DNA from: CAZCZZ01 sp964503335
GTDB lineage: Bacteria > Verrucomicrobiota > Kiritimatiellia > CAIVKH01
Length of the DNA: 64,000 nucleotides
Assembly (NCBI GenBank): GCA_964503335.1
Contig: CAZCZZ010000007.1
Span: forward strand, 1 to 64,000
Direction: 5' to 3'
Positions within the stretch are counted from its first letter, which is position 1; every line of letters starts with the position of its first letter. Positions 34,329-43,403 of this stretch are shown piece after piece. A model generated the notes under the pieces. The model had not been told where the DNA came from, did no database searches, and saw only the letters and a program-made list of their open reading frames with translations. Position numbers and translations under genes: made by a program.

Positions 34329-37078
34329 CGAGAAGGAAAGGACAGAGTAGCGGCATGACGAGTTGGAAGTGCTGGATGTTGCGCCTCAGGGCGCCGATTA
34401 CATACACGACGATAACGTTCTTCCTGTCTGCCATCTGCGTGCCCGCACAGGACGACACGTTTCCCGTGCCCCCGCCTCCGGGCGTACCGCCTCCCGCCGC
34501 GCCTCCGGGCGGTGCTTCGGAGAAACTCATCCTGCTGAATTTCAGGGATTCCCCTCTCGACCAGATCCTTGAGTTCGTCGCCGACCTGATGGGTCGCACC
34601 TTGATCAAGTCGCCCGGCATCAATGCCACCATCACCCTGAAGAGCCAGACGCGTTTGACCGTGTCCGAGAGCCTTGAAGCCATCGAAGCTGTTCTCGCGA
34701 TGAACAACGTTTCGCTCGTGCCGATGGGAACAAAGTTCCTCAAGGTCGTGCAGACCGCGGCCGCTCGACAGGAGGGCATGCCCGTCATCCTGCAGAATGC
34801 GGAGAACAGTACTCTACCCGAGAATGACCAGTTGATCAGCCAGGTCGTCGCCCTACAGCACATGGAAATCGCCGAGGCGCAGCCGATCATCCAGAGCCTG
34901 ATTCACGGCTATGGAAAGATCCAGCCGCTCGATCGCACGAACAGCATGCTCATCACCGACACGGCTTCGAACCTCAAACGCATCCTTGAAATCCTTGAAT
35001 ACATCGACCAGCCCACGGAATCCAAGGTGGAGACCCGCATTTACGAGCTTCGCTATGCCGAAGCCGGACAGGTCGCGGGCAAACTCAACGAACTCATCGC
35101 TGATTCACAGGCCAAGGAAGACAAGCCCAGGGTGGAAACAGGCGCGGCATCCAATGCGCCTCAGCCGCCGCCGATTCCGGGCGTCATTCGCGCGCGGCCC
35201 CCGGGTGTTCCTGAATCCGGCGACGCCGGAAGCGCCGCCAGCGCCGAAGCCGAAGCAGGTCGCGGACTCATCCGTGGCAAAGTGAAGATCATTGCCGATG
35301 ATCGCACGGGCATCCTGTTCGTCGTCTCCCGCCCGGAAAACTTCGCGTTCTTCGACAAGATCGTTGCCGTGCTGGATCGCCCGATCGAGGCGGATATCGG
35401 CGTTCGCGTCGTTCCGCTCGAATACGCGAAGGCCGAAGACATCGCCGGCATCCTCAACGAGTTCATCGGCGCCGCGTCGTCCGAAAAGAAGGCCGGAACC
35501 ACAGCGCAGCCCGGCCAGACCGAAGGCCAGCAGGGAAGCCGCCAGCTTGATGAAGTCGTTCGCGCGGCCGAGGTGCAGTTGCAGCAGGCGCAAGCCACGC
35601 TGCAGGAAGCACGTGGCGAGAAGGGCGTCATTGGACGACTTTCGCCCGAGACGAAGATCCTTGCCGACAAGCGAACGAACTCCCTGCTGCTGATGGGACG
35701 CAAGTCCGACCTGGACGCGCTGGAACTTGTACTCGACAGCCTCGATATCATGCTGGCGCAAGTCCTGATCGAAACCGTGATCCTTGAAGTCAACCTCGGT
35801 GACACCGTCGAGACCGGTTTCGATTGGCTGCAGCGCTCCGTCGTGGCCTACAACGAGCGACAGGCTGGTCCGGGCAGCGGGATCACCATCCGCGAACCCG
35901 TCCTCGCCTTCGGCGGCGGACAGGTCGTCGACAGCGGAACGTTCCGCGGCGGCGACAAGATTCTCGATCGCTCCGATACGGGTATCGGTGCGGGCGGCTT
36001 GTCCTACTACCTGACGATGACCGACCTCAACCTCGATGCGATTATCCGTCTTGCCGGACAATCCTCGGATGCGCGCGTTGTCTCGACACCCGTGGTGCTT
36101 ACAACCGACAACACGGAGGCAAAGATTGTCGCAGCCGAGCAGCGTCCGGTCGTGACATCGACGAGCACGCAGACGACAGGTCAGCAGACGCAGAACTTCG
36201 AATACCGCAACATCGGCATCACGATCACCGTTACGCCCCGCATCAATCCCTCCGGATTTGTCATGATGGAGGTCTCGCAGAATGCGGACGACGTACTTTC
36301 GGAAGTGCCGATCAACAACACCCCTGTGCCCATCATCGGCAAACGCGAGATTTCGGCCCAGATTGGCGTACAGAGCCGCTCAACGATTGTGCTGGGTGGC
36401 CTGGTCCGCACAGACAATTCGAAGTCGCGCACCAAGGTGCCCGTCCTTGGTGACATCCCGCTGCTCGGCGCGCTCTTCCGCGCGGATACGAAGCGCAAGA
36501 ACCGCACGGAGCTGCTCGTGCTGCTGACGCCGTATGTGCTGAAGACGCCGGATGAAGCGATCACCGAAACAAAGCGCCTCTATCACAACTCCAGGAACGA
36601 ATCGAGTCCCTGGCACAAGGGTTGGTCCGACAGCACGCTGCCGAAGAAAGCCATCACGGTGAAGAGTGACGGCACGATGATCAATGCCACGCCCGAGGAG
36701 GGCGAACGTGAGCGTCCCCGCCGCGAAACGCTCCTCAACACGTTCGGCTTCGAGGAGACCGAGGACGTCAAGCCGCCGGCGAAGGTTATTATGGAGTCGG
36801 ATGTAGTGCCTGAAGCAGTCGTCGAACCCGAACCGGAGATTGTCCCGGAGGTCGAACCTGAACCCGCGGCCGTCATCCAGCCAGAAGTCGAAATGACAGA
36901 ACCGCCAGCGGAACTCATGGCCGAAGCTCCGGCCGTCGTGGAAATCGTGGAGTCGACAGATCCCGCCCCCGTGCTGGAACCCGAATCCGCACCGGAGCCT
37001 GCGGTTGAGCCTGTACCCGATGAACCGGCGGTCGAGTCATCGGATGCTCCGGCTTCCGATGCCCCCGTGCCCCGCTAA
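34325..37078 (+). CDS. gspD: Type II secretion outer-membrane secretin GspD
   Basis: 917 residues from a GTG overlapping the gspM stop; an ATG at 34355 is an alternative that gives a cleaner signal peptide (to VPAQD). After a Pro-rich linker come N0 (LLNFRDSPLDQILEFVADLM), N1/N2 (VVALQHMEIAEAQPIIQSLI, YELRYAEAGQVAGKLNEL) and N3 (VVPLEYAKAEDIAGILNEFI). The secretin core holds AQVLIETVILEVNLGDTVE, VVLTTDNTEAKIVAAEQRPV and VLGGLVRTDNSKSRTKVPVL, then GDIPLLGALFR. A long C-terminal extension (about 780-917) is Glu/Pro/Val-rich and low in complexity. The pore lets folded proteins cross the outer membrane. Confidence 0.93.
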   Translation: MTRRKGQSSGMTSWKCWMLRLRAPITYTTITFFLSAICVPAQDDTFPVPPPPGVPPPAAPPGGASEKLILLNFRDSPLDQILEFVADLMGRTLIKSPGINATITLKSQTRLTVSESLEAIEAVLAMNNVSLVPMGTKFLKVVQTAAARQEGMPVILQNAENSTLPENDQLISQVVALQHMEIAEAQPIIQSLIHGYGKIQPLDRTNSMLITDTASNLKRILEILEYIDQPTESKVETRIYELRYAEAGQVAGKLNELIADSQAKEDKPRVETGAASNAPQPPPIPGVIRARPPGVPESGDAGSAASAEAEAGRGLIRGKVKIIADDRTGILFVVSRPENFAFFDKIVAVLDRPIEADIGVRVVPLEYAKAEDIAGILNEFIGAASSEKKAGTTAQPGQTEGQQGSRQLDEVVRAAEVQLQQAQATLQEARGEKGVIGRLSPETKILADKRTNSLLLMGRKSDLDALELVLDSLDIMLAQVLIETVILEVNLGDTVETGFDWLQRSVVAYNERQAGPGSGITIREPVLAFGGGQVVDSGTFRGGDKILDRSDTGIGAGGLSYYLTMTDLNLDAIIRLAGQSSDARVVSTPVVLTTDNTEAKIVAAEQRPVVTSTSTQTTGQQTQNFEYRNIGITITVTPRINPSGFVMMEVSQNADDVLSEVPINNTPVPIIGKREISAQIGVQSRSTIVLGGLVRTDNSKSRTKVPVLGDIPLLGALFRADTKRKNRTELLVLLTPYVLKTPDEAITETKRLYHNSRNESSPWHKGWSDSTLPKKAITVKSDGTMINATPEEGERERPRRETLLNTFGFEETEDVKPPAKVIMESDVVPEAVVEPEPEIVPEVEPEPAAVIQPEVEMTEPPAELMAEAPAVVEIVESTDPAPVLEPESAPEPAVEPVPDEPAVESSDAPASDAPVPR

Positions 37079-37102
37079 AGGGTGCGGAGTCGGACTCGCG
37101 GA

Positions 37103-37861
37103 ATGAGAATTGCAGACGCGAAACATTACCTGATCACCGCGTCGCTCAAGCGCGACCGGATTGCTTCGTTCGATGAGTACCCGTACTCGCTTCCCGTCTG
37201 CAGGCATCTCAAGACGCTTGAGTTTCACCCCGCCGTGACCTTCCTGGTTGGCGAAAACGGCACAGGCAAATCCACCCTGCTGGAAGCGATCGCCGTTGCG
37301 TCAGGCTTCAATGCCGAAGGCGGCTCGCGAAACCTCAACTTCTCGACGCGATCCTCCCACTCGCCGCTTCACGAGACCCTGGCGCTCGTCAAGGGCCTGA
37401 AACGGCCACGCGACGGGTATTTTCTTCGCGCCGAAAGCTTCTTCAACGTGGCAACGGAAATTGAACATCTGGATGAAGAGCCGGCTGCTGCACCTCCTTT
37501 GATCAACTCGTACGGAGGGCACTCGCTTCATGAGCAGTCCCACGGCGAGTCCTTCATGAAACTCATCATGGAGCGCTTCGGTGGCCAGGGGCTCTACCTG
37601 CTCGACGAACCCGAGGCGGCCCTGTCGCCAACGCGACAGCTTGCCTTGCTTTCCAGGATGCACGACCTTGTGAAGCAGCGTTCGCAATTCATCGTGGCCA
37701 CCCATTCACCCATCATCATGGCCTATCCCAAGGCGACCATCTATCTGCTTGGCCAGGACTCGATCCGTCGCGTCAAGTACACGGAGACCGAGCACTACGC
37801 GATCACCAGGGGCTTCCTGAACAAGCATGAGCACATGCTCAAGGAACTGCTAAGCGAGTGA
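37103..37861 (+). CDS. AAA-family ATPase (ABC-like, predicted)
   Basis: 252 residues. Walker A is LVGENGTGKST and Walker B is GLYLLDEPEAALSP; a QSHGESFMKLI stretch takes the place of the ABC signature, and IVATHSPIIMAYP is the switch His segment. It belongs to the stand-alone SMC/ABC-like ATPases (AAA_21/AAA_23 type) found widely in bacteria, without membrane domains. Function is unknown. The ATG at 37103 (MRIADAK) is preferred to 37082. It lies 24 bp after gspD and its TGA overlaps the GTG of the next gene, so it appears to be part of the secretion transcript. Confidence 0.82.
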   Translation: MRIADAKHYLITASLKRDRIASFDEYPYSLPVCRHLKTLEFHPAVTFLVGENGTGKSTLLEAIAVASGFNAEGGSRNLNFSTRSSHSPLHETLALVKGLKRPRDGYFLRAESFFNVATEIEHLDEEPAAAPPLINSYGGHSLHEQSHGESFMKLIMERFGGQGLYLLDEPEAALSPTRQLALLSRMHDLVKQRSQFIVATHSPIIMAYPKATIYLLGQDSIRRVKYTETEHYAITRGFLNKHEHMLKELLSE

Positions 37862-39306
37862 AGGCAATCCGTATCATCCTGTTCCGCGTGTCGGTCGTGC
37901 TCAGCGTCGCACTCAGCAGCTGCAGCAAGAAGAAGGAGCGCGAACACGAGGCAGGGGCGGTGAGCGTGTCAACGAGCGCCCCGGCGTCCGCACTCCCACA
38001 CATCACGCCGCGGTGGAGCAAGCCGGGTTACGGCGAGACTTGGCCGAAGGACATTGTTCTTCAAATCGGGGGCGATATCGAGCCGCTGACCTACCACGTA
38101 GCTGCGCGTGATGGGTCTGTCGTGGCGACAGGTGTGGTCCACGCGGCGAGGGATGAGACGGGAGGATCCGCTCTAGCCTCCATTGACCTTCACCGTGTCA
38201 ACGGCCCGGGGGAATACACGCTGGCGCTGAGCAGCGCCGGAAGCCTTGCTACAGCCATTTCGATTCGCGTTGTTTCCAACCTCGTTGAGACGCTCGTGGA
38301 TTCCCAAATCGCCTTTCTGCGCGCCTCGCGATGCGGCGAGGTCTGTCATCGCGAAACATCGGTCGCGGGCGGCTATCACGACAGTACCGCCGACTACAGT
38401 TCCCGGATGAGCACTGCAGCGTGGGTTGTATGGTCGCTTTCGCGCTACGTGGAGAAGTACCCCGGTAGCCCACTCGCGCTTCAGGAATTGCAACGGGCTG
38501 TCGAGTGGTGTCTGCGCATGCAGGCGGAGGACGGGTCCGTGTACGCAGCGGTCGTGAGTGAAGCCGCGGCGGGTGATGTCCTTCCGCGGGCGTGGGAAGA
38601 CAAGAGGAAGCGAACGGTCGACATAACCTATTCGCCTGCGGACACTGCACTCTTTGCCGCGGCCCTCGGTCGCGCCGCACCCATCCTGCGAGAACGCGTG
38701 GATCGCCAGCATGGCTTGAAGGTTCTCACGGCGGCGGAACGTGCGTTTATCCGGCTGAGCCATGACTCGATCCTCACGAAAGAAGCGCTGGGCGCCCGCC
38801 TGTTTGCCGCGGCAGAATTGTTTGTCAGCACGAAGGATCCCGTCTTTGCCTACAGCGCGCGGGACGATATCCGGTCGCTTCTTTCAAGGACGAACGGGTT
38901 CGAGGATGTCGCGGGTGTCATGGGATTGCTCGTTGTGCAGGAATCGGTCGATGAAAGCGATCCCCTGCAAAAGTCCGCCGGCAAGACGCTGGATTCCTTC
39001 ATCTCGGGCGCGGCTCAGCGCGCGGAAATCTCACCGTATCACCTTGCGGGAACGAAGACCGCGGGAGCTTCGGCCATGGCCCTATTGCTCGGAAGGAGGT
39101 CGGCGGCATCCGGTGACGCGATAATGCGAGCGCTGGCCTTGAGGCAGGTCACCTATCTGCTCGGGGTCAACGCTGAGGGGTTTTGTGCCGTGGCGGGAAT
39201 TGTTGAAGAGCCCGGACGTGATGCGATTCGCGGGGGGATCTACGACGCAGGCGAGGCACTCCTGATCCGCTCGGCCTATCTACTCGGCGCGCTTTCGGAA
39301 CTCTAG
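37858..39306 (+). CDS. GH9-like lipoprotein (cellulase Ig domain plus six-hairpin barrel)
   Basis: 482 residues from a GTG overlapping the ATPase stop. The N-terminus has a lipobox-like ALSSC. Residues about 60-140 resemble the Ig-like domain that precedes many family 9 glycoside hydrolases (DIVLQIGGDIEPLTYHV, VNGPGEYTLAL). The remainder looks like an alpha/alpha barrel: GGYHDSTADYSSRMSTAAW resembles the catalytic GGW-D-AGDY region with one extra residue, and ADTALFAAALGRAAPIL and YLLGVNAEGF follow the family layout. Key catalytic residues are not clearly conserved, so it may be a non-catalytic or diverged enzyme. Its position suggests a secretion substrate. Its stop overlaps the convergent pit stop by 4 bp. 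Confidence 0.6.
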   Translation: MKAIRIILFRVSVVLSVALSSCSKKKEREHEAGAVSVSTSAPASALPHITPRWSKPGYGETWPKDIVLQIGGDIEPLTYHVAARDGSVVATGVVHAARDETGGSALASIDLHRVNGPGEYTLALSSAGSLATAISIRVVSNLVETLVDSQIAFLRASRCGEVCHRETSVAGGYHDSTADYSSRMSTAAWVVWSLSRYVEKYPGSPLALQELQRAVEWCLRMQAEDGSVYAAVVSEAAAGDVLPRAWEDKRKRTVDITYSPADTALFAAALGRAAPILRERVDRQHGLKVLTAAERAFIRLSHDSILTKEALGARLFAAAELFVSTKDPVFAYSARDDIRSLLSRTNGFEDVAGVMGLLVVQESVDESDPLQKSAGKTLDSFISGAAQRAEISPYHLAGTKTAGASAMALLLGRRSAASGDAIMRALALRQVTYLLGVNAEGFCAVAGIVEEPGRDAIRGGIYDAGEALLIRSAYLLGALSEL

Positions 39307-40364
39307 TTCGCCACCGAGCGAATCCAGCCCGTAGCTACGACGCACAGGGCACCCATCAACGCGGCCGCGGGGATCGTCAGGACCCATGCAATGATCACGC
39401 TGCGGGCGACTCCCCATCGTACGGCGGACAATCGCTGGACGCTTCCGACGCCGATGATCGCGCCGGTGATCGTGTGGGTGGTGCTGACGGGGATGCCCAG
39501 CTTCGTGGACGCAAAGAGCGTGATGGCCGCGGCGGTCTCGGCGCATGCACCGCCATGCGGCTTGAGCTTGGTGATCTTCATACCCATGGTTTTGACGATT
39601 CGCCAACCGCCCGCCATGGTGCCGGCGCTGATGGTCAGGAAACAGATCAAGGCGATCCAGAAGGGGAACTCGACTTTGCCAGCCGTGAAGGCGGATTGCT
39701 GGTCCTGCCAGACGGACGTGTAAAGAAGGACAGCGATGATGCCCATGGTCTTCTGCGCATCGTTTGTGCCGTGTCCCATGCTGTAGAGGGCGGCCGAACC
39801 GAGCTGGACGAAGCGGAAGAGGCGATCCACCTTGCGCGGCGTGGTCAGGCGAAGAATCCAGAGGAGTATGGTGATGAACACGACGCCGAGCGCGAGTCCG
39901 ATCATGGGGGCGATGACGATGAACTTTACCGTCTTCATCACGTTGTCCATGTAGAGGACTCCCGTGAATGAAGCGGCCTGCCCGATGGCCGCTCCGCAGA
40001 CGCCGCCGAGCAAGGCGTGGGACGAGCTGCTGGGAAGGCCCCAATACCAGGTGATCAGGTTCCAGATGATTGCGCCGACAAGGCCGGAGAAGATCACGTC
40101 CTGGTTCACATACTCCAGATGCACCCATTTCGCGACGGTGTTGGCGACGTGAAAGCCGAAGACCCACAGGGCGATGAAGTTCCAGAAGGCTGCCCAGACC
40201 ACAGCTTGGGAGGGACGGAGGACGCGCGTGCCGACAATGGTGGCGATGGAATTCGCGGCATCGTGGAAGCCGTTGACGAAGTCGAAGACGAGGGCAATCA
40301 GGATGATGAAGGCCACGTAGGGGTGCTGGAGGATCGAGGCGATGTCGTTCAGGAAGGAATCCAT
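39303..40364 (-). CDS. pit: Low-affinity inorganic phosphate transporter (PiT family)
   Basis: 353 residues, about ten membrane segments. The duplicated PiT signature occurs twice: DFVNGFHDAANSIATIVGT at the N-terminus and YSMGHGTNDAQKTMGIIA in the second half. LPSSSSHALLGGVCGAAIG and PVSTTHTITGAIIGVGS are the paired S/T-H motifs. It imports phosphate as a metal-phosphate with H+ or Na+. It lies 13 bp after a DUF47 gene, its usual partner, and is likely controlled by the Pho-box-like repeat upstream of that gene. Confidence 0.94.
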   Translation of the reverse strand: MDSFLNDIASILQHPYVAFIILIALVFDFVNGFHDAANSIATIVGTRVLRPSQAVVWAAFWNFIALWVFGFHVANTVAKWVHLEYVNQDVIFSGLVGAIIWNLITWYWGLPSSSSHALLGGVCGAAIGQAASFTGVLYMDNVMKTVKFIVIAPMIGLALGVVFITILLWILRLTTPRKVDRLFRFVQLGSAALYSMGHGTNDAQKTMGIIAVLLYTSVWQDQQSAFTAGKVEFPFWIALICFLTISAGTMAGGWRIVKTMGMKITKLKPHGGACAETAAAITLFASTKLGIPVSTTHTITGAIIGVGSVQRLSAVRWGVARSVIIAWVLTIPAAALMGALCVVATGWIRSVAN

Positions 40365-40377
40365 GGCCGTTCCTGCG

Positions 40378-41004
40378 TCACGCGTTCTTCACGACGATGC
40401 CCTGGACCACGTTGGCCGCGTCTTCGCAGCAGTCCGTCACGGTCTCAAGCACCTGGTAGAGCTCTTTCCAGCGAAGCAGCTCGATGGGATTCGTCTCCTT
40501 CTCGAAAAGGCTGCCGATCAGGTTCTTGCTCAGATCGTCGGCGAGATTCTCAAGGCGGTGAATTTCAATGCAGTCGTTGGAGACCATGGCGAAATGCTTT
40601 GGATTGCGAAGGCGTCCCACGGCCGACTGAAGCAGCTTGGTCTGTTGCAGGATGATTTCGGCAAACTCGATGACAGGAGGACGGGGCGCCGTGATGCGGA
40701 ATATCTGCATGCGGGATGCCGCGGCCGTGGTCATGTCGATCACATCATCGAGCCTCAGCACCAACTCGTGGATGTCTTCGCGGTCGATCGGCGTGATGAA
40801 CGTGGTCTCGAGGCGCTCCAGCGTGGTGTGGGTGACCTGGTCGCACGCATGTTCGACTCCGTTGATGCGATCGATCTTCTTGTCGAGGTCCGTATAGTCC
40901 TTGGCGAAGTCGAGGAGTAGTACGGCACCTTCCACAAGGTACTGCGCCGAGCGCTCAATCAGGTCAAAGAACTGCTCTTCGCGCGGAATGAAGCTGATTT
41001 TCAT
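40378..41004 (-). CDS. DUF47/PhoU-like accessory protein of PiT
   Basis: 208 residues, all-helical, starting MKISFIPREEQFFDLIERSA. INGVEHACDQVTHTTLERLE, FITPIDREDIHELVLRLDDV and IEIHRLENLADDL are the DUF47 (YkaA) motifs, a family related to PhoU with metal-binding E/D-x3-D segments. It is thought to regulate the PiT transporter. The longer frame upstream has no support. Confidence 0.92.
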   Translation of the reverse strand: MKISFIPREEQFFDLIERSAQYLVEGAVLLLDFAKDYTDLDKKIDRINGVEHACDQVTHTTLERLETTFITPIDREDIHELVLRLDDVIDMTTAAASRMQIFRITAPRPPVIEFAEIILQQTKLLQSAVGRLRNPKHFAMVSNDCIEIHRLENLADDLSKNLIGSLFEKETNPIELLRWKELYQVLETVTDCCEDAANVVQGIVVKNA

Positions 41005-41076
41005 CTGGATCCCTTGCTTTTGGAGAATCGCGAGCCCTAAACAATCGCGCTGAAGTCTGGAAAACGGGGCGCAGTT

Positions 41077-41109
41077 TGTCAAAGGCAGATGCTAACCGAA
41101 ACCTAACCG
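41077..41109 (-). promoter_or_regulatory. Pho-box-like direct repeat and promoter of the DUF47-pit operon
   Basis: CTAACCG at 41092-41098 and again at 41103-41109, an 11-bp period with the AT-rich spacer AAAC, the geometry of a PhoB-binding site. On the minus strand TTGACA (41077-41082) lies 9 bp downstream of the repeat, followed after 17 bp by a weak CAGACT -10. Confidence 0.5.
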
Positions 41110-41150
41110 AGGCGGAGCGACAATCTGACGCCCCGGGTGCGAACGGACGC

Positions 41151-41178
41151 TTGATTCGCGGGCAAACCTGTTGAGAAT
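41151..41178 (+). promoter_or_regulatory. Possible promoter of the PhoR-type kinase
   Basis: TTGATT (41151-41156), 16-bp spacer, GAGAAT (41173-41178), ending 6 nt before the ATG. No Shine-Dalgarno. Confidence 0.35.
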
Positions 41179-41184
41179 GCGCCA

Positions 41185-42954
41185 ATGTCCCTCGCCCACA
41201 TGCATGGCAAACTGCTTCGCTCATTCCTGCCCGTTGTGCTGGGCAGCCTGCTGTTGCTCCTGGTCTATCTCTTCCAGATCCAGCGTGACTTCGCGGCGCA
41301 CGAGATTGTAGCCCACCTTGAGTCCATGGCCAGGCTCGTGGTGGCGGACATCGAGGATGTCCTCGACCACACGGATCAAGCGGTCCTTCAGAAGCGTCTT
41401 ACACGGGCCGGAGCGGAAGCCGGGGTGCGGATCACGGTGGTTGATTCAAGCGGGCGCGTGCTTATCGATTCAGAACGCGAACCCTCCGAACTCGAGAATC
41501 ATGGCACACGGGAGGAGATCCTTGCGGCGCTTGCCGGTCGTACCGGACACGCAAAGCGTTACAGCCGCAGCGTGGGGCGAGACCTGGTGTATGTCGCGGT
41601 TCCCTTGCGACAAGCCGACGGTGTGCGCGCGGTCGTAAGGACATCCGCGCCGGAGCGAAACCTCGCCGAGTTGATCAAGCCCCTCCAGAGGAAGGTCATG
41701 CTTGCGGCGCTGGTCCTTCTTCTCCTTGCGGCCCTGGTAAGTTACGCGCTCGCGCGGCAGCTCAGCCGGCCGCTGGTGCATATGACGGATGTCGCGGAAC
41801 GCTTTGCCAATGGCGACCTGAATGTGCGGGCGAACGCGGACGATACGAAGGAAACCGCCGCGCTCGCGCGATCGCTGAATCGCATGGCCGCGAACCTTGA
41901 GAGGGAAATGAAGAACCTGTCCCTGCTGCTTGACGAACAGCGCGCGGTCTTCAACGGGATGGAAGAGGGCCTGCTCGTGATTGATGACCGGGAGCGCGTG
42001 GCCGAGATGAACCCAGCCGCGGAGCGGTTGCTGAATGTCAACGCGGTGGCTTCCAGGGATCGCAGCCTGCTCGAGATCGTTCGCAACTCGGTGCTCCAGG
42101 GCCTCGTGACGCGTGCGGTGACGGCGAAGCTATCCGGCGAGGGCGACATTGTGCTCTACGGCGAGGTCGAGCGGCATGTCCGGGTCCGCGCGACCCCGGT
42201 AGCCCGTTCACAGTCCGGCGCGCCGGGCGCCCTTGTCGTACTGGCCGATATCACCCGCCTGAAGAAGCTTGAGGAGATGCGCCGCGATTTCGTCGCCAAT
42301 GCTTCTCACGAATTAAAAACGCCCGTGACTTCCATCAAGGGCTTCTCGGAGACCCTGCTCGGCGGCGACTTGCCGGAGGGTGACACGCGGAGGTTCGTAG
42401 AGATCATTGCCCGCCAGGCGGACCAACTCGCGTCGCTAATCGATGACTTGCTCGACCTGACACGGATCGAATACACGAACGAGCGGGGCGACCTCGAACT
42501 GGAGCAGTGTCCGCTTGTCCACGTCATTGAGGACGCTGTTCGCTTCTGCGAGGACGAGGCGAAGTTGAAGGATATCGAAGTGTCTGTCAGTTGTCCGGAA
42601 AGCCTGGAGGCGAAAGTCGAGCCGCAGTTGCTGCTCCGAGCCGTGGCGAACCTCGTCGAGAACGCAGTGAAGTACAGCGAGGCGGGCAAGAAGGTGTTTG
42701 TCGAAGCGCGATCCGACAAATCCAATGCCTGGATCACCGTTCGCGACGAGGGCCCCGGCATCGCGTCCGAACATCTGCCCCGGATCTTCGAACGTTTCTA
42801 CCGCGTGGACAAGGCCCGCAGCCGGAAGCTTGGCGGAACAGGACTCGGTCTCGCTATCGTGAAGCACGTGATCCAGGCCCACCGCGGCGATGTCGCGGTT
42901 GAAAGCCGGATAGGTCATGGAAGTACGTTCACGCTGCGCTTGCCGCTCCAATAA
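41185..42954 (+). CDS. phoR: PhoR-type phosphate sensor histidine kinase
   Basis: 589 residues. Two membrane segments (about 12-31 and 172-189) flank a periplasmic domain with VRITVVDSSGRVLIDSE, then HAMP (SRPLVHMTDVAERFANGDL), PAS (VFNGMEEGLLVIDDRERVAEMN), HisKA with the acceptor His in RRDFVANASHELKTPVTSIKG, and HATPase (NLVENAVKYSEAGK, VRDEGPGIASEHL, GTGLGLAIVKHVI). Domain order matches PhoR with a long extracytoplasmic domain, as in Bacillus. Its divergence from the pit operon supports phosphate sensing. No phoB response regulator is in the window. Confidence 0.82.
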   Translation: MSLAHMHGKLLRSFLPVVLGSLLLLLVYLFQIQRDFAAHEIVAHLESMARLVVADIEDVLDHTDQAVLQKRLTRAGAEAGVRITVVDSSGRVLIDSEREPSELENHGTREEILAALAGRTGHAKRYSRSVGRDLVYVAVPLRQADGVRAVVRTSAPERNLAELIKPLQRKVMLAALVLLLLAALVSYALARQLSRPLVHMTDVAERFANGDLNVRANADDTKETAALARSLNRMAANLEREMKNLSLLLDEQRAVFNGMEEGLLVIDDRERVAEMNPAAERLLNVNAVASRDRSLLEIVRNSVLQGLVTRAVTAKLSGEGDIVLYGEVERHVRVRATPVARSQSGAPGALVVLADITRLKKLEEMRRDFVANASHELKTPVTSIKGFSETLLGGDLPEGDTRRFVEIIARQADQLASLIDDLLDLTRIEYTNERGDLELEQCPLVHVIEDAVRFCEDEAKLKDIEVSVSCPESLEAKVEPQLLLRAVANLVENAVKYSEAGKKVFVEARSDKSNAWITVRDEGPGIASEHLPRIFERFYRVDKARSRKLGGTGLGLAIVKHVIQAHRGDVAVESRIGHGSTFTLRLPLQ

Positions 42955-43028
42955 GGCTTGCTTGTACATCCGGCGTCGCCGTGGGTACCATGTCATAGGC
43001 GGCTAGTGCTTGAGCGCAGGAGGAGCAC

Positions 43029-43403
43029 ATGACAAAGCAAATCCAAGTTTCATCCGAGATTCAGCCCGGCGACATCGTCTTCAATTGTCCGCAGTGCGGA
43101 AAGAGCCTCGCCATCGACCCGCAGGGCGCAGGCCTAGTGGTGACGTGCCCGGATTGCCAAACGGAACTCCAAGTGCCTGTGGCTGCAACGGAATCTTCCG
43201 AACCGACCGTGCTCGAACGACTCGAGCACTTGAGTAACCAGCTTGCTCGCATAGAAAAAGGCCGCTCTCTGGACAAGGAACGATTCGAACTGATCGGTGC
43301 AGAGGCTGCGTTGATGCAGGCATCGCTTGATCGCATTGTCGGTATCATTCAGGACGCGCTCGCTCCAGAATCACCGAAATCCGACTCATCTGACGGCTCG
43401 TGA
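43029..43403 (+). CDS. Small zinc-ribbon coiled-coil protein
   Basis: 124 residues. A four-cysteine ribbon CPQCGKSL (C-x2-C) and CPDCQTEL (C-x2-C) near residues 20-45, then a coiled coil (LERLEHLSNQLARIEKG) and a helical tail. GGAGGAG lies about 4 nt before the ATG. The zinc ribbon resembles the MJ0042/zf families with FNCPQCGKSL, which often bind nucleic acid or mediate assembly. Its function is unknown. It is the last gene before the DnaA-box-rich spacer. Confidence 0.75.
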   Translation: MTKQIQVSSEIQPGDIVFNCPQCGKSLAIDPQGAGLVVTCPDCQTELQVPVAATESSEPTVLERLEHLSNQLARIEKGRSLDKERFELIGAEAALMQASLDRIVGIIQDALAPESPKSDSSDGS

